Program-made: the position numbers and the translations under genes
Assembly: GCF_034067285.1 (NCBI RefSeq)
Contig: NZ_CP139286.1
Span: forward strand, 558,001-622,000
Origin: Acinetobacter pittii
Lineage (GTDB): Bacteria; Pseudomonadota; Gammaproteobacteria; Pseudomonadales; Moraxellaceae
DNA: 64,000 nt
Direction of reading: 5' to 3'
Shown here: in pieces, positions 51,081-60,176 of the stretch
Layout: every line of letters starts with the position of its first letter
How positions within the stretch are numbered: the stretch's first letter is position 1
The notes under the pieces: model-generated
Database searches by the model: none
The model's input: only the letters and a program-made list of their open reading frames with translations
What the model was told of the DNA's origin: nothing

Positions 51081-53486
51081 ATGAATCAACCTACTTCAAG
51101 ATCAGGTTTAACGACTTTTACCGTAATTATTATTGGGTTATTAGCGTTATTCCTGTTAATTGGAGGTATTTGGCTCGCTACATTAGGCGGTTCAATTTAC
51201 TACATTATAGCTGGAGTCTTGCTCCTCATTGTTGCATGGCAACTCTACAAGCGTGCTTCTACTGCTTTGTGGGTTTATGCTGCATTAATGCTAGGAACTA
51301 TTATCTGGAGTGTCTGGGAAGTTGGAACAGACTTTTGGGCGCTTGCACCACGTTTAGATATTTTAGGTATTCTTGGTTTATGGTTATTGGTTCCGGCTGT
51401 AACTCGTGGAATCAACAACCTTGGATCAAGTAAAGTTGCTTTATCTTCAACTTTAGCAATTGCAATCGTGTTGATGGTTTATTCAATCTTCAATGATCCG
51501 CAAGAAATTAATGGTGAAATTAAAACTCCTCAGCCTGAAACTGCTCAAGCCGTTCCGGGCGTTGCAGAGAGCGACTGGCCTGCTTATGGTCGTACTCAAG
51601 CTGGTGAACGTTATTCTCCATTGAAACAGATCAACGATCAAAACGTAAAAGACTTGAAAGTTGCTTGGACTTTACGTACTGGCGATCTCAAAACAGGTAA
51701 TGACTCAGGCGAAACGACCAATCAGGTTACACCGATTAAAATCGGTAATAACATGTTTATCTGTACGGCTCACCAGCAATTAATTGCGATTGATCCTGCG
51801 ACAGGTAAAGAAAAATGGCGCTTTGATCCGAAGCTTAAAACGGATAAATCGTTCCAGCATTTAACTTGTCGTGGTGTGATGTACTACGATGCAAACAATA
51901 CAACTGAGTTTGCAAAGAGTCTTCAAAGCAAGAAATCTAGCTCTACACAATGTCCGCGTAAGGTATTTGTACCAGTGAATGATGGTCGTTTAGTGGCTGT
52001 GAATGCTGACACTGGTAAAGCATGTACTGACTTTGGTCAAAATGGTGAAGTGAACTTGCAAGAGTTTATGCCATACGCGTATCCAGGCGGTTACAACCCG
52101 ACATCTCCTGGTATCGTAACTGGTTCAACAGTTGTTATTGCTGGTTCGGTAACCGATAACTACTCAAATAAAGAACCATCTGGTGTAATTCGTGGCTACG
52201 ACGTTAACACTGGTAAACTTCTTTGGGTATTTGATACTGGCGCAGCAGATCCAAATGCAATGCCGGGCGAAGGTACGAATTTTGTTCATAACTCACCAAA
52301 TGCGTGGGCACCTTTAGCATACGATGCCAAACTTGATATCGTTTATGTACCAACAGGTGTAGGTACACCAGACATCTGGGGCGGTGACCGTACTGAGCTG
52401 AAAGAGCGTTATGCAAACTCAATGTTAGCGATTAATGCTTCTACTGGTAAATTAGTGTGGAACTTCCAGACAACCCATCATGATTTATGGGATATGGACG
52501 TACCATCACAACCATCTTTAGCTGATATTAAAAACAAAGCTGGCCAAACTGTTCCTGCAATCTATGTATTGACAAAAACAGGTAATGCCTTTGTTCTTGA
52601 TCGCCGTAATGGTCAACCAATTGTTCCTGTGACTGAAAAACCAGTACCACAAACAGTTAAACGTGGACCACAAACTAAAGGTGAGTTCTACTCAAAAACT
52701 CAGCCATTCTCTGACTTGAACTTGGCACCACAAGACAAATTGACAGATAAAGATATGTGGGGTGCCACTATGCTTGATCAGCTCATGTGTCGTGTATCTT
52801 TCAAACGTCTAAATTACGATGGTATTTACACTCCACCATCTGAAAACGGTACTTTAGTTTTCCCAGGTAACTTAGGTGTATTTGAATGGGGCGGTATGTC
52901 GGTTAACCCTGACCGTCAAGTTGCTGTAATGAACCCGATTGGTCTGCCATTCGTAAGCCGTTTAATTCCGGCTGATCCAAACCGTGCAGAAACTGCAAAA
53001 GGTGCGGGAACTGAGCAGGGCGTACAACCGATGTACGGCGTACCTTATGGTGTAGAAATTAGCGCATTCTTATCTCCGCTTGGTTTACCTTGTAAACAAC
53101 CAGCTTGGGGTTATGTAGCTGGCGTTGATTTGAAAACTCATGAAGTGGTATGGAAAAAACGTATTGGTACAATTCGTGACAGCTTACCGAACTTGTTCCA
53201 GTTACCAGCTGTGAAAATTGGTGTACCTGGTTTAGGTGGTTCAATTTCTACTGCCGGTAATGTCATGTTTGTTGGTGCAACTCAAGATAACTACATACGT
53301 GCGTTTAACGTCACTAATGGTAAGAAACTTTGGGAAGCACGTTTACCAGCTGGTGGACAAGCAACACCAATGACTTATGAAATCAATGGTAAGCAATATG
53401 TTGTAATCATGGCTGGTGGTCATGGTTCATTTGGTACGAAAATGGGCGACTATTTAGTGGCTTATGCCTTACCAGATAACAAATAA
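51081..53486 (+). CDS. gcd: PQQ-dependent membrane glucose dehydrogenase
   Basis: A quinoprotein that oxidises D-glucose to D-glucono-1,5-lactone on the periplasmic side and passes electrons to ubiquinone. It has 801 residues, the same length as the A. calcoaceticus enzyme. Five N-terminal membrane helices (about residues 8-140) precede the eight-bladed PQQ propeller domain: SDWPAYGRTQAGERYSPL, CTAHQQLIAIDPATGKEKW, FQTTHHDLWDMDVPSQPSL and the Trp-docking repeats, and the C-terminus has VMAGGHGSFGTKMGDYL. I chose the ATG at 51081 (MNQPTSRSG), with AGAGGTGG just upstream; an ATG at 51057 lacks one. The PQQ biosynthesis genes are not in this window. It is probably linked with the upstream OprB porin. 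Confidence 0.96.
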   Translation: MNQPTSRSGLTTFTVIIIGLLALFLLIGGIWLATLGGSIYYIIAGVLLLIVAWQLYKRASTALWVYAALMLGTIIWSVWEVGTDFWALAPRLDILGILGLWLLVPAVTRGINNLGSSKVALSSTLAIAIVLMVYSIFNDPQEINGEIKTPQPETAQAVPGVAESDWPAYGRTQAGERYSPLKQINDQNVKDLKVAWTLRTGDLKTGNDSGETTNQVTPIKIGNNMFICTAHQQLIAIDPATGKEKWRFDPKLKTDKSFQHLTCRGVMYYDANNTTEFAKSLQSKKSSSTQCPRKVFVPVNDGRLVAVNADTGKACTDFGQNGEVNLQEFMPYAYPGGYNPTSPGIVTGSTVVIAGSVTDNYSNKEPSGVIRGYDVNTGKLLWVFDTGAADPNAMPGEGTNFVHNSPNAWAPLAYDAKLDIVYVPTGVGTPDIWGGDRTELKERYANSMLAINASTGKLVWNFQTTHHDLWDMDVPSQPSLADIKNKAGQTVPAIYVLTKTGNAFVLDRRNGQPIVPVTEKPVPQTVKRGPQTKGEFYSKTQPFSDLNLAPQDKLTDKDMWGATMLDQLMCRVSFKRLNYDGIYTPPSENGTLVFPGNLGVFEWGGMSVNPDRQVAVMNPIGLPFVSRLIPADPNRAETAKGAGTEQGVQPMYGVPYGVEISAFLSPLGLPCKQPAWGYVAGVDLKTHEVVWKKRIGTIRDSLPNLFQLPAVKIGVPGLGGSISTAGNVMFVGATQDNYIRAFNVTNGKKLWEARLPAGGQATPMTYEINGKQYVVIMAGGHGSFGTKMGDYLVAYALPDNK

Positions 53487-53500
53487 AAAGCTTTTATAGA

Positions 53501-53528
53501 AAGGGCCCGGATTTATCCGGGCTTTTTT
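53501..53528 (+). terminator. Terminator of gcd
   Basis: GCCCGG (53505-53510) and CCGGGC (53517-53522) form the stem with loop ATTTAT followed by TTTTTT. Confidence 0.85.
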
Positions 53529-53651
53529 ATGGCGATTTGTATTAAAGCTTATCAATAAAACCGTTATTAAATATGCAAAAAAAGCATTTTATTGATGAAT
53601 AAAAGCTCGCTATGCTATCCGCCTTAATAATGAATCTACTAGCCATACGCC

Positions 53652-55295
53652 ATGTATTTATATACCGATTTCGACCAGCAGCTGGTTAATGAACGAGTTG
53701 CTCAGTTCCGTGATCAAACAGAACGCTATTTAGCTGGCAAACTTTCTGAAGACGAATATCGTCCATTACGTTTGCAAAATGGTTTATATGTGCAACGTTA
53801 TGCGCCTATGCTGCGTATTGCTGTGCCGTATGGCTTAATGAATTCTAAACAATTACGTAAAGTCGCTGAAGTTTCAACCGCTTATGACCGTGGTTACGCA
53901 CACGTATCTACACGTCAAAATATTCAGTTGAACTGGCCTGCACTTGAAGATGTGCCAGACATTTTGGCGGAACTTGCAACTGTACAAATGCATGCTATTC
54001 AAACCAGTGGTAACTGTATTCGTAATACGACAACTGACCAATATGCTGGTGTGGTTGCTGGTGAAATTGCAGATCCACGTCCAACCTGTGAATTAATTCG
54101 TCAGTGGAGTACATTCCACCCTGAATTTGCATTCTTACCACGCAAGTTCAAAATTGCTGTTTCTGCACTTGAAGAAAAAGATCGTGCGGCGACTGCATTC
54201 CATGATATTGGTGTTTATATCGTACGTAATGAAGCGGGCGAGATTGGCTATAAAATTATGGCTGGTGGTGGTTTAGGCCGTACTCCAATCATTGGTAGTG
54301 TCATTCGTGAGTTTTTACCACGTGAAGATTTAATTGCTTACTTAGAAGCGGTTTTACGTGTTTATAACTTGCATGGTCGTCGTGATAACAAATATAAAGC
54401 GCGTATCAAAATTCTAGTTAAAGCATTAACGCCTGAAGTGTTTGCACAGAAAGTTGAAGCTGAATTCGAACATACACGCGAAGCATTGAAAATTCAGCCA
54501 GAAATCTTGAAAAAACTGGATGAAGAATTCACACCGTTTGATTATCAAGCTTTAGAGGATGAAGACTTCACAGCTTTATTTGCTGAGCATCCAAAATTCA
54601 AACAGTGGTTCAACATCAACACGCATGCGCATAAAGTGAAGGGCTATCGTATTGTTACGATTTCTCTAAAACGTGCAGGTATCGCACCGGGTGATATGAC
54701 CACTGAAGAAATGAATTTTATTGCAGATCTTGCTGATAAATACACTTTCGGTGAACTTCGCACGACTCACGAACAAAACATTGCTTTGGCTGACGTACCT
54801 CAAAAAGATTTGTTTGATGTATGGCAAGCGCTTGAACAACAAAATATGGCGCGTGCACATATTGGTTTTATTACCGATATCATTAGTTGCCCGGGCGGTG
54901 ATTTCTGTTCACTGGCAAATGCGAAATCAATTCCAATTGCTGAAGCCATTACACGCCGTTTCGATGACTTAGACAAAGTTTATGATCTTGGTCATTTAGA
55001 TCTCAATATTTCTGGTTGTATGAATGCTTGTGGTCATCACCATGTAGGTAACATCGGTATTTTAGGTGTAGATAAAAAAGGTGCTGAATTCTACCAAATT
55101 ACATTAGGTGGCAATTCAGACCATGATGCATCAATCGGTGACATCTTAGGGCCATCATTTGCAGCAGATGCTGTGCCTGATGTCATCGAAGAGGTATTGA
55201 ATACTTACCTTGATCTACGTACTGAAGGTGAGCGTTTTGTTGATACATATCGCCGTGTAGGAATTCAACCATTTAAGGAGCGTGCATATGCTTAA
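53652..55295 (+). CDS. cysI: Sulfite reductase hemoprotein / nitrite-sulfite reductase family
   Basis: A 547-residue siroheme and 4Fe-4S enzyme that reduces sulfite to sulfide for cysteine synthesis. Two ferredoxin-like halves are present: the N-terminal half has SNxxxx-type VSTRQNIQLNWPALEDVP, and the second half carries the cluster cysteines SCPGGDFCSLANAKS (about residues 413 and 419) and SGCMNACGHHHVGNIG (about residues 456 and 460), giving the C-x5-C ... C-x3-C pattern of siroheme/4Fe-4S reductases. The DUF934 protein encoded next overlaps its end by eight bases and is the usual companion of this type of reductase. No strong ribosome binding site precedes 53652. Assimilatory sulfite, rather than nitrite, reduction is the favoured role from the DUF934 partner. 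Confidence 0.9.
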   Translation: MYLYTDFDQQLVNERVAQFRDQTERYLAGKLSEDEYRPLRLQNGLYVQRYAPMLRIAVPYGLMNSKQLRKVAEVSTAYDRGYAHVSTRQNIQLNWPALEDVPDILAELATVQMHAIQTSGNCIRNTTTDQYAGVVAGEIADPRPTCELIRQWSTFHPEFAFLPRKFKIAVSALEEKDRAATAFHDIGVYIVRNEAGEIGYKIMAGGGLGRTPIIGSVIREFLPREDLIAYLEAVLRVYNLHGRRDNKYKARIKILVKALTPEVFAQKVEAEFEHTREALKIQPEILKKLDEEFTPFDYQALEDEDFTALFAEHPKFKQWFNINTHAHKVKGYRIVTISLKRAGIAPGDMTTEEMNFIADLADKYTFGELRTTHEQNIALADVPQKDLFDVWQALEQQNMARAHIGFITDIISCPGGDFCSLANAKSIPIAEAITRRFDDLDKVYDLGHLDLNISGCMNACGHHHVGNIGILGVDKKGAEFYQITLGGNSDHDASIGDILGPSFAADAVPDVIEEVLNTYLDLRTEGERFVDTYRRVGIQPFKERAYA

Positions 55296-55773
55296 TACAG
55301 CTCTACCAGTGCTTTATAAAGATGGCACGATTGCAGATAATACTTATCAAATCATTGCTGAAGATGGTGTTGTTCCACAAGGTGATGTTGTTGTAACAAC
55401 AGCTCAACTCGATCAATTGGCAAACATTCAAGGTAAAAAAGCTTTGTATGTAACTGTGAATGATTCACCTGAAGAACATACATTTCCATTAAATGAACTT
55501 GATGCAATCTTTATTGAGTTTGCTGGTTTTGGTGATGGGCGCGGTTATTCATTCGCTGCACTATTGCGTCGCCAAGGTTTCCAAGGTGAACTTCGTGCAA
55601 CAGGTGATGTATTTAAGGATGTTTTAAACTACTTAAAACGTTCAGGTTTTGACAGTTTTGTGATTAAAGAAGGTAAAGATGTGCAAGAAGCAGCAGCTGG
55701 TTTGCAAGACTTTACTCGTCCATATCAAGCTTCAACAGGCGTACCGCAAGCAAGTTATCAAACTGGTGCTTAA
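55288..55773 (+). CDS. DUF934 domain protein, sulfite reduction partner
   Basis: A 161-residue protein of the DUF934 family, which is found beside cysI-type reductases in proteobacteria and is thought to assist sulfite or phosphoadenylylsulfate reduction. Recognisable segments are the FIEFAGFGDGRGYSFAALLRRQGF block (about residues 73-96) and LNYLKRSGFDSFVI. No cofactor-binding motif is visible. I used the ATG at 55288, because AAGGAG lies eight bases upstream; a GTG two codons earlier is less likely. The overlap with the reductase gene makes co-translation certain in practice. A hairpin terminator at 55791-55818 ends the unit. Confidence 0.88.
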   Translation: MLNTALPVLYKDGTIADNTYQIIAEDGVVPQGDVVVTTAQLDQLANIQGKKALYVTVNDSPEEHTFPLNELDAIFIEFAGFGDGRGYSFAALLRRQGFQGELRATGDVFKDVLNYLKRSGFDSFVIKEGKDVQEAAAGLQDFTRPYQASTGVPQASYQTGA

Positions 55774-55790
55774 ATAGCTTTAAAATATAA

Positions 55791-55818
55791 AGGCTGAACT
55801 CCGGTTCAGCTTTTTTTA
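55791..55818 (+). terminator. Terminator of the cysI-DUF934 operon
   Basis: GGCTGAAC and GTTCAGC pair around TCCG, followed by seven T. Confidence 0.85.
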
Positions 55819-55854
55819 TAAATAATTTTTATATGACTCAACTGAAGAACAATA

Positions 55855-56208
55855 ATGTTAGGTTTAATTTCAAAAATAAATCCCGGTGCTTGGTGGCTAC
55901 TCTTTGCTATTGCGACAGATGTACTCTCAACATTTTATTCTGCTAAGGGGAATGGATTAGTTAATAAAACAGCTCAGGGCATTGCTCTGGTTTTATATAT
56001 TATTTCTTTTGCCTGCGCTGCTATTGCTTTGAAGTATATGCAAGCTGGAATCTTATATGTGCTTTGGTCTGGAATAGGTGTATTAGCGACGGCTTTTTTA
56101 GCAAAGATTTTTCTTGGTCAGAATATTGATATTGCAGGGTGGATAGGAATCGGCTTTATTACGGTTGGTTTAATGATTATTGCACAATATTCCAATATCG
56201 ATGTTTAA
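55855..56208 (+). CDS. Small multidrug resistance family transporter with Asp in place of the key Glu
   Basis: A 117-residue, four-helix inner-membrane protein of the SMR family (EmrE, QacE). The TM1 signature normally holds a membrane-embedded Glu (A-E-V-I/G in EmrE, Glu 14) that binds proton and substrate. Here the aligned residue is Asp 22 in FAIATDVLSTFYSAK. The rest looks standard: the LYVLWSGIGVLATAFLAKIFL stretch in TM3, and the GWIGIGFITVGLMIIAQYSN stretch in TM4. The Trp of TM3 and the Gly of the WSG motif are present. The conserved Lys near the end of TM1 is present (SAK). Asp can support transport in engineered EmrE with altered pH dependence, so this paralogue may have a different proton coupling or substrate. 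It ends convergently with a VOC gene. Confidence 0.85.
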   Translation: MLGLISKINPGAWWLLFAIATDVLSTFYSAKGNGLVNKTAQGIALVLYIISFACAAIALKYMQAGILYVLWSGIGVLATAFLAKIFLGQNIDIAGWIGIGFITVGLMIIAQYSNIDV

Positions 56209-56245
56209 AGCCCTTATAGAAATAATGGGCATCTCTATAAGGGCT
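56209..56245. terminator. Bidirectional terminator between SMR and VOC genes
   Basis: Perfect 12-bp arms AGCCCTTATAGA (56209-56220) and TCTATAAGGGCT (56234-56245) lie between convergent genes and touch the SMR stop. Confidence 0.8.
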
Positions 56246-56259
56246 AAATATTGAAAATA

Positions 56260-56703
56260 TTAAGTATCAAGCTGGCAGTTAACCATCCACTTTATACCGA
56301 ATTGGTCGGTAAAAGCACCGTACAGTGCACCCCAGAATGTTTTTTCTAGAGGCATTTCAATTTGACCATTAACAGATAAGGCATCAAAAAGCTGTTTTGC
56401 TTTTTCTTGCTCATCTTTTTCAAGGTTGATCGAGATATAGTGATTATTTCCTTGAGTAAAAACGCTGTTAGGCGCACAAAACTGATCATTTGTATCTGAG
56501 GCCATAAGCACGGTGTACTCATTAATCGGTAGAGAAACATGAAGAATCAGGTTTTTGTCGGCTTCCGATAAAGTTACTCCTTCAGGCGCGGGCATATCAC
56601 CATAACGGCTTAACATACCGAATTCACCACCAAATACTGATTTATAAAAGTTAAAGGCTTGCTCTGCTTGACCTTGGAAATTGAGATAGTGATTGAGTTG
56701 CAT
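56260..56703 (-). CDS. PhnB-like VOC/glyoxalase family protein
   Basis: A 147-residue vicinal-oxygen-chelate superfamily protein of the PhnB/YjdN group (3-demethylubiquinone-9 methyltransferase-like fold). It begins MQLNHYLNFQGQAEQAFNFY, then has SVFGGEFGMLSRYGDMP, NLILHVSLPINEYTVLMASD, and ends FWGALYGAFTDQFGIKWMVN, which is the standard C-terminal GxxxDxFGxxW motif. The metal-binding residues typical of glyoxalases are only partly evident, as in other PhnB proteins, and no reaction can be assigned. The ATG at 56703 is clear. It is a single gene between two terminators. Confidence 0.85.
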   Translation of the reverse strand: MQLNHYLNFQGQAEQAFNFYKSVFGGEFGMLSRYGDMPAPEGVTLSEADKNLILHVSLPINEYTVLMASDTNDQFCAPNSVFTQGNNHYISINLEKDEQEKAKQLFDALSVNGQIEMPLEKTFWGALYGAFTDQFGIKWMVNCQLDT

Positions 56704-56793
56704 TGTTATTGTCCATTGTTGTTTTCGTTTAAAGGAATAAGTTAAAACTTAAAAGTGATTTTGTGGGTCATTTTTTGTAGTTTTTTCATAAAA

Positions 56794-56815
56794 AAATCCC
56801 GCCGAAGCGGGATTT
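56794..56815 (-). terminator. Terminator of the acetyl-CoA acetyltransferase gene
   Basis: AAATCCCGC (56794-56802) and GCGGGATTT (56807-56815) pair around CGAA, with a T run on the reverse strand. Confidence 0.9.
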
Positions 56816-56833
56816 TAAAATAATGAATTTGGA

Positions 56834-58009
56834 TTAAATGAGTTCAATTGCAACTGCTGTTGCCTCACCACCACCAATACAGAGTGCAGCAATACCTTTT
56901 TTACCACCAGTACGTTTTAGCGCATGAATAAGGGTAAGAATAATACGAGAACCCGTAGAACCTACAGGATGACCTAGGGCACAAGCACCACCATTGATAT
57001 TGACTTTTTCAGCATCAAGTTTGAAGTCATCGATTGGGCACATGGTAACCATCGCAAATGCTTCGTTAATTTCCCAAAGGTCAACGTCTTGAGCATTCCA
57101 CCCCGCTTTTTTAAGCACTTTTTCGATAGCACCCACAGGAGCGATCGTAAATTCTGAAGGATGCTGTGAGTTTGAAGCTGTCGCGATAATTTTTGCAAGC
57201 GGTTGTAAACCACGTTGTGTAGCAACATCACTTGAAGTTAATACTAATGCAGACGCACCATCCGAAATAGAACTCGCATTTGCCGCGGTAATTGTACCGT
57301 CTTTTGCAAAAGCTGGTTTGAGTGAAGGAATCTTGTCAATCTTTGCATTTAAAGGTTGTTCATCCTGATCAACAACGACATCACCTTTGCGACTAGGTAC
57401 GGTAACTGGAACGATTTCATCTTTGAAATAGCCTTCAGTAATTGCTGTTTGAGCACGCTTCAAAGAGCGAATCGCAAAGTCATCCATTTGTTCACGTGTA
57501 TAACCACGAGTATTTGCCATATCTTGAGCAAAAGAACCCATTAAACGCCCAGTTTCAGCATCTTCAAGCCCATCAAAGAACATATGGTCTTTAATTTCAC
57601 CATGGCCCATGCGGTAGCCAGCTCGTGCTTTTGGTAAAACATAAGGTGCATTTGTCATAGACTCCATACCGCCAGCAACAACTACTTCAGCACTACCTGC
57701 TTTAATCATATCAGCAGCTTGCATGACTGCCTTCATACCAGAGCCACAAAGCTTATTAATCGTTACAGCACCTGTAGAGTCTGGTAAGCCAGCTTTACGC
57801 ATGGCTTGACGAGCAGGGCCTTGTTTTAAACCAGCAGGAAGAACACACCCCATAATGACTTCTTCGACATCAGTAGGTTGTAAACCTGCTCGTGCGATTG
57901 CTTCTTTAATCGTTACAGCCCCTAACTCAGGCGCTGTAAGTCCTGATAATGATCCTTGAAAACCACCCATAGCAGTACGAGCACCATTTACAATTACGAT
58001 GTCAGTCAT
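56834..58009 (-). CDS. Acetyl-CoA acetyltransferase (thiolase II type)
   Basis: A 391-residue thiolase condensing or cleaving acetyl-CoA and acetoacetyl-CoA. The catalytic Cys is in NKLCGSGMKAV (near residue 88), the His in GGACALGHPVGSTGSR and the second Cys in ALCIGGGEATAVAI. The start IVNGARTAMGGFQGSLSGL is characteristic of the AtoB/PhbA group, distinguishing it from the longer 3-ketoacyl-CoA thiolase near 46 kb. The GGAG ribosome binding site lies ten bases before the ATG. It stands alone between the VOC gene and the pseudopilin gene. It is not in a PHB operon, so the role may be short-chain acyl-CoA degradation or ketone body turnover. Confidence 0.92.
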   Translation of the reverse strand: MTDIVIVNGARTAMGGFQGSLSGLTAPELGAVTIKEAIARAGLQPTDVEEVIMGCVLPAGLKQGPARQAMRKAGLPDSTGAVTINKLCGSGMKAVMQAADMIKAGSAEVVVAGGMESMTNAPYVLPKARAGYRMGHGEIKDHMFFDGLEDAETGRLMGSFAQDMANTRGYTREQMDDFAIRSLKRAQTAITEGYFKDEIVPVTVPSRKGDVVVDQDEQPLNAKIDKIPSLKPAFAKDGTITAANASSISDGASALVLTSSDVATQRGLQPLAKIIATASNSQHPSEFTIAPVGAIEKVLKKAGWNAQDVDLWEINEAFAMVTMCPIDDFKLDAEKVNINGGACALGHPVGSTGSRIILTLIHALKRTGGKKGIAALCIGGGEATAVAIELI

Positions 58010-58117
58010 TGTTGTAATCTCCGATTGTTCTTAATCTCGAAATAAGAAATATTTAAAACTTAGGCAGTATATTGCAAAAATTAAAGAGAGATATCTTCTG
58101 CATTAGACTGTAGAGTT

Positions 58118-58633
58118 CTAACAATTTTTTAGGTCTTCTAAACGAGTGTGCCCCATTTTACTGAGAACTAATTTAAAGTTTTTAAGCTGGTTATAAGAAC
58201 AATAAGTAAAAGTGCCGTTAGATTCTCGCGGAAGGCCAGTATCGCCTTGAAATACAATACTATTTAATTTTTTTCCAAACTTTTGAAATTTTAAAGAACC
58301 GTAGTGGTGAGCAAGTTCAATATTGCTCAAAATCTCTTCATTGCTTTCTCTCTGTAGGTTATGATTTGTGTCTACAAAGCTAATAAGACTTGCATCCCAA
58401 TTACTATTACATATAGATAAATCAACACTTGGACAAAGTACGACGCTCTTATGTCGTAGAATTGCGTCGTATTTGGCTTTTTGTATATGAATTGTGAGTA
58501 ATCGAGAAACATTTTTTAATTCTACAGAAGCCATAAATTGATGGTATAAAGGTAGAGCTATAATGACCATAATCATAAGAATTGCGAGTGTTATAGCGAG
58601 TTCAAATAGCGTAAAACCGGGAGATTTAAACAT
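58118..58633 (-). CDS. GspH/FimT-type pseudopilin
   Basis: A 171-residue type IV pilin-like protein. The prepilin cleavage site and helix are at the start: PGFTLFELAITLAILMIMVI, with the Gly/Phe junction at residues 6-7 and the required Glu at mature position 5. The globular part has CPSVDLSIC and GDTGLPRESNGTF, which match the GspH/FimT domain pattern, and C-terminal Cys residues (FTYCSYNQ and LKNC) that may form a disulfide. It is a lone pseudopilin gene without the fimU/pilVWXYE cluster next to it. AAGGAATTT precedes the ATG. It could act in minor pilus assembly or DNA uptake, which is inference from the family. Confidence 0.82.
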   Translation of the reverse strand: MFKSPGFTLFELAITLAILMIMVIIALPLYHQFMASVELKNVSRLLTIHIQKAKYDAILRHKSVVLCPSVDLSICNSNWDASLISFVDTNHNLQRESNEEILSNIELAHHYGSLKFQKFGKKLNSIVFQGDTGLPRESNGTFTYCSYNQLKNFKLVLSKMGHTRLEDLKNC

Positions 58634-59012
58634 TAAAATTCCTTAATATATGGATAAATATTTTGATTTTATGCTTTCTATCAATGATTTATAATGATTT
58701 TTATAGTGAGGAAACACAAAATTAAATAAAGGTTATCAGGATGCTAGAATACTGGTAAAATCACCGTAAGCGAAAGAAAGAAGTTGTTCATATTTACTAG
58801 TTGAGTGAAAAATTACCGAATTACAACGGAAATTGTAAGTAATTTTGTCAATAATTTACTTGATTAAAATTATCAAGCACTTGGAAAGTCTATCAAGTGT
58901 TTGTATGATTCAAATGTGAATAGCTTAAAAATAATACTGGGGTAAAAATATCTCAGGGGCCAATAAATTTAGGCTGAGCTTGAACAACAATTGTTATCTC
59001 TGGAGGATATCC
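58634..59012 (+). other. Intergenic region upstream of ompA (379 bp)
   Basis: AT-rich region between the divergent pseudopilin and ompA genes, with no gene that I can support. A hairpin CAAGCACTTG/CAAGTGTTTG (58874-58883 and 58894-58903, one G-T pair) lies about 110 bp before the ATG. An AACAATTGTT palindrome and a TCTGGAGG ribosome binding site sit in the leader. The ompA promoter must lie here, but I could not fix it. Confidence 0.5.
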
Positions 59013-60056
59013 ATGAAATTGAGTCGTATTGCACTTGCTATGCTTGTCGCTGCTCCATTAGCTGCTGCTAATGCGGGCGTAACTGTTACTCCTTTATTAG
59101 TAGGTTATACTTGGCAGGATAGTGACCACAACAACGATAAATTAACAAGTCATGCTGAATTACAAGATGATTTATTCGTTGGTGCTGCACTAGGTGTTGA
59201 ATTAACTCCTTGGTTAGGTTTCGAAGCTGAATATAACCAAGTTAAAGGTGATCTTGAAGGTACTGGCGTAGCTGGTTCTGAATACAAGCAAAAAACTATT
59301 GCTGGTAACTTCTACGCAACTTCTGATTTGATTACTAAGAACTACGACAGCAAATTCAAGCCGTATGTATTATTAGGTGCAGGTCAAACTAAAACTGAGT
59401 TTGATGGTATCTATGAAGACAAGAAAGATACTATCGGTAATGCCGGTGTAGGTGCTTTCTATCGTTTGAATGATGCATTATCACTTCGTACAGAAGCTCG
59501 TGGTACTTATGATTTTGACGAAAAATACTGGCGTTACACAGCTCTTGCTGGTTTAAACGTAGTTCTTGGTGGTCACTTGAAGCCTGCTGCTCCTGTAGTA
59601 GAAGTTGCTCCAGTTGAACCAACTCCAGTTGCTCCACAACCACAAGAGTTAACTGAAGATCTTAACATGGAACTTCGTGTGTTCTTTGATACTAACAAAT
59701 CAAACATCAAAGACCAATACAAGCCAGAAATCGCTAAAGTTGCTGAGAAGTTAACTGAATACCCTAACGCTACTGCACGTATCGAAGGTCACACAGATAA
59801 CACTGGTCCACGTAAGTTGAACGAACGTTTATCTTTAGCTCGTGCTAACTCTGTTAAATCAGCTCTTGTAAACGAATACAACGTTGATGCATCTCGTTTG
59901 TCTACTCAAGGTTTCGCTTGGGATCAACCGATTGCTGACAACAAAACTAAAGAAGGTCGTGCTATGAACCGTCGTGTATTCGCGACAATCACTGGTAGCC
60001 GTACTGTAGTTGTTCAACCTGGTCAAGAAGCGGCAGCTCCTGCAGCAGCTCAATAA
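59013..60056 (+). CDS. ompA: Outer membrane protein A (OmpA)
   Basis: The major 347-residue porin and peptidoglycan-linked protein of Acinetobacter. I used the ATG at 59013 ([20 protein letters not shown]) because GGAGG lies upstream; a longer reading from 58980 is not supported. The N-terminal eight-stranded barrel ([57 protein letters not shown]) has loop sequences that differ from common A. baumannii alleles. A Pro-rich linker ([16 protein letters not shown]) follows. The C-terminal OmpA_C domain has [18 protein letters not shown] and [12 protein letters not shown], with the Asp/Arg pair that binds diaminopimelate. The sequence ends in a charged Ala-rich tail. A strong terminator follows. 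Confidence 0.97.
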   Translation: MKLSRIALAMLVAAPLAAANAGVTVTPLLVGYTWQDSDHNNDKLTSHAELQDDLFVGAALGVELTPWLGFEAEYNQVKGDLEGTGVAGSEYKQKTIAGNFYATSDLITKNYDSKFKPYVLLGAGQTKTEFDGIYEDKKDTIGNAGVGAFYRLNDALSLRTEARGTYDFDEKYWRYTALAGLNVVLGGHLKPAAPVVEVAPVEPTPVAPQPQELTEDLNMELRVFFDTNKSNIKDQYKPEIAKVAEKLTEYPNATARIEGHTDNTGPRKLNERLSLARANSVKSALVNEYNVDASRLSTQGFAWDQPIADNKTKEGRAMNRRVFATITGSRTVVVQPGQEAAAPAAAQ

Positions 60057-60076
60057 TTTGAGTTCTTGAACAGTAA

Positions 60077-60105
60077 AAAAGCGACTCGTTAGAGTCGCTT
60101 TTTTT
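60077..60105 (+). terminator. Terminator of ompA
   Basis: AAAAGCGACTC (60077-60087) and GAGTCGCTTTT (60092-60102) are perfect arms around GTTA with a long T run. Confidence 0.92.
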
Positions 60106-60176
60106 ATTGCGATTTTTAAAATATTTAGTCATTTCTAAGTCTCCTTAATAATTACTACGATCTTGGTTTAAATTAT

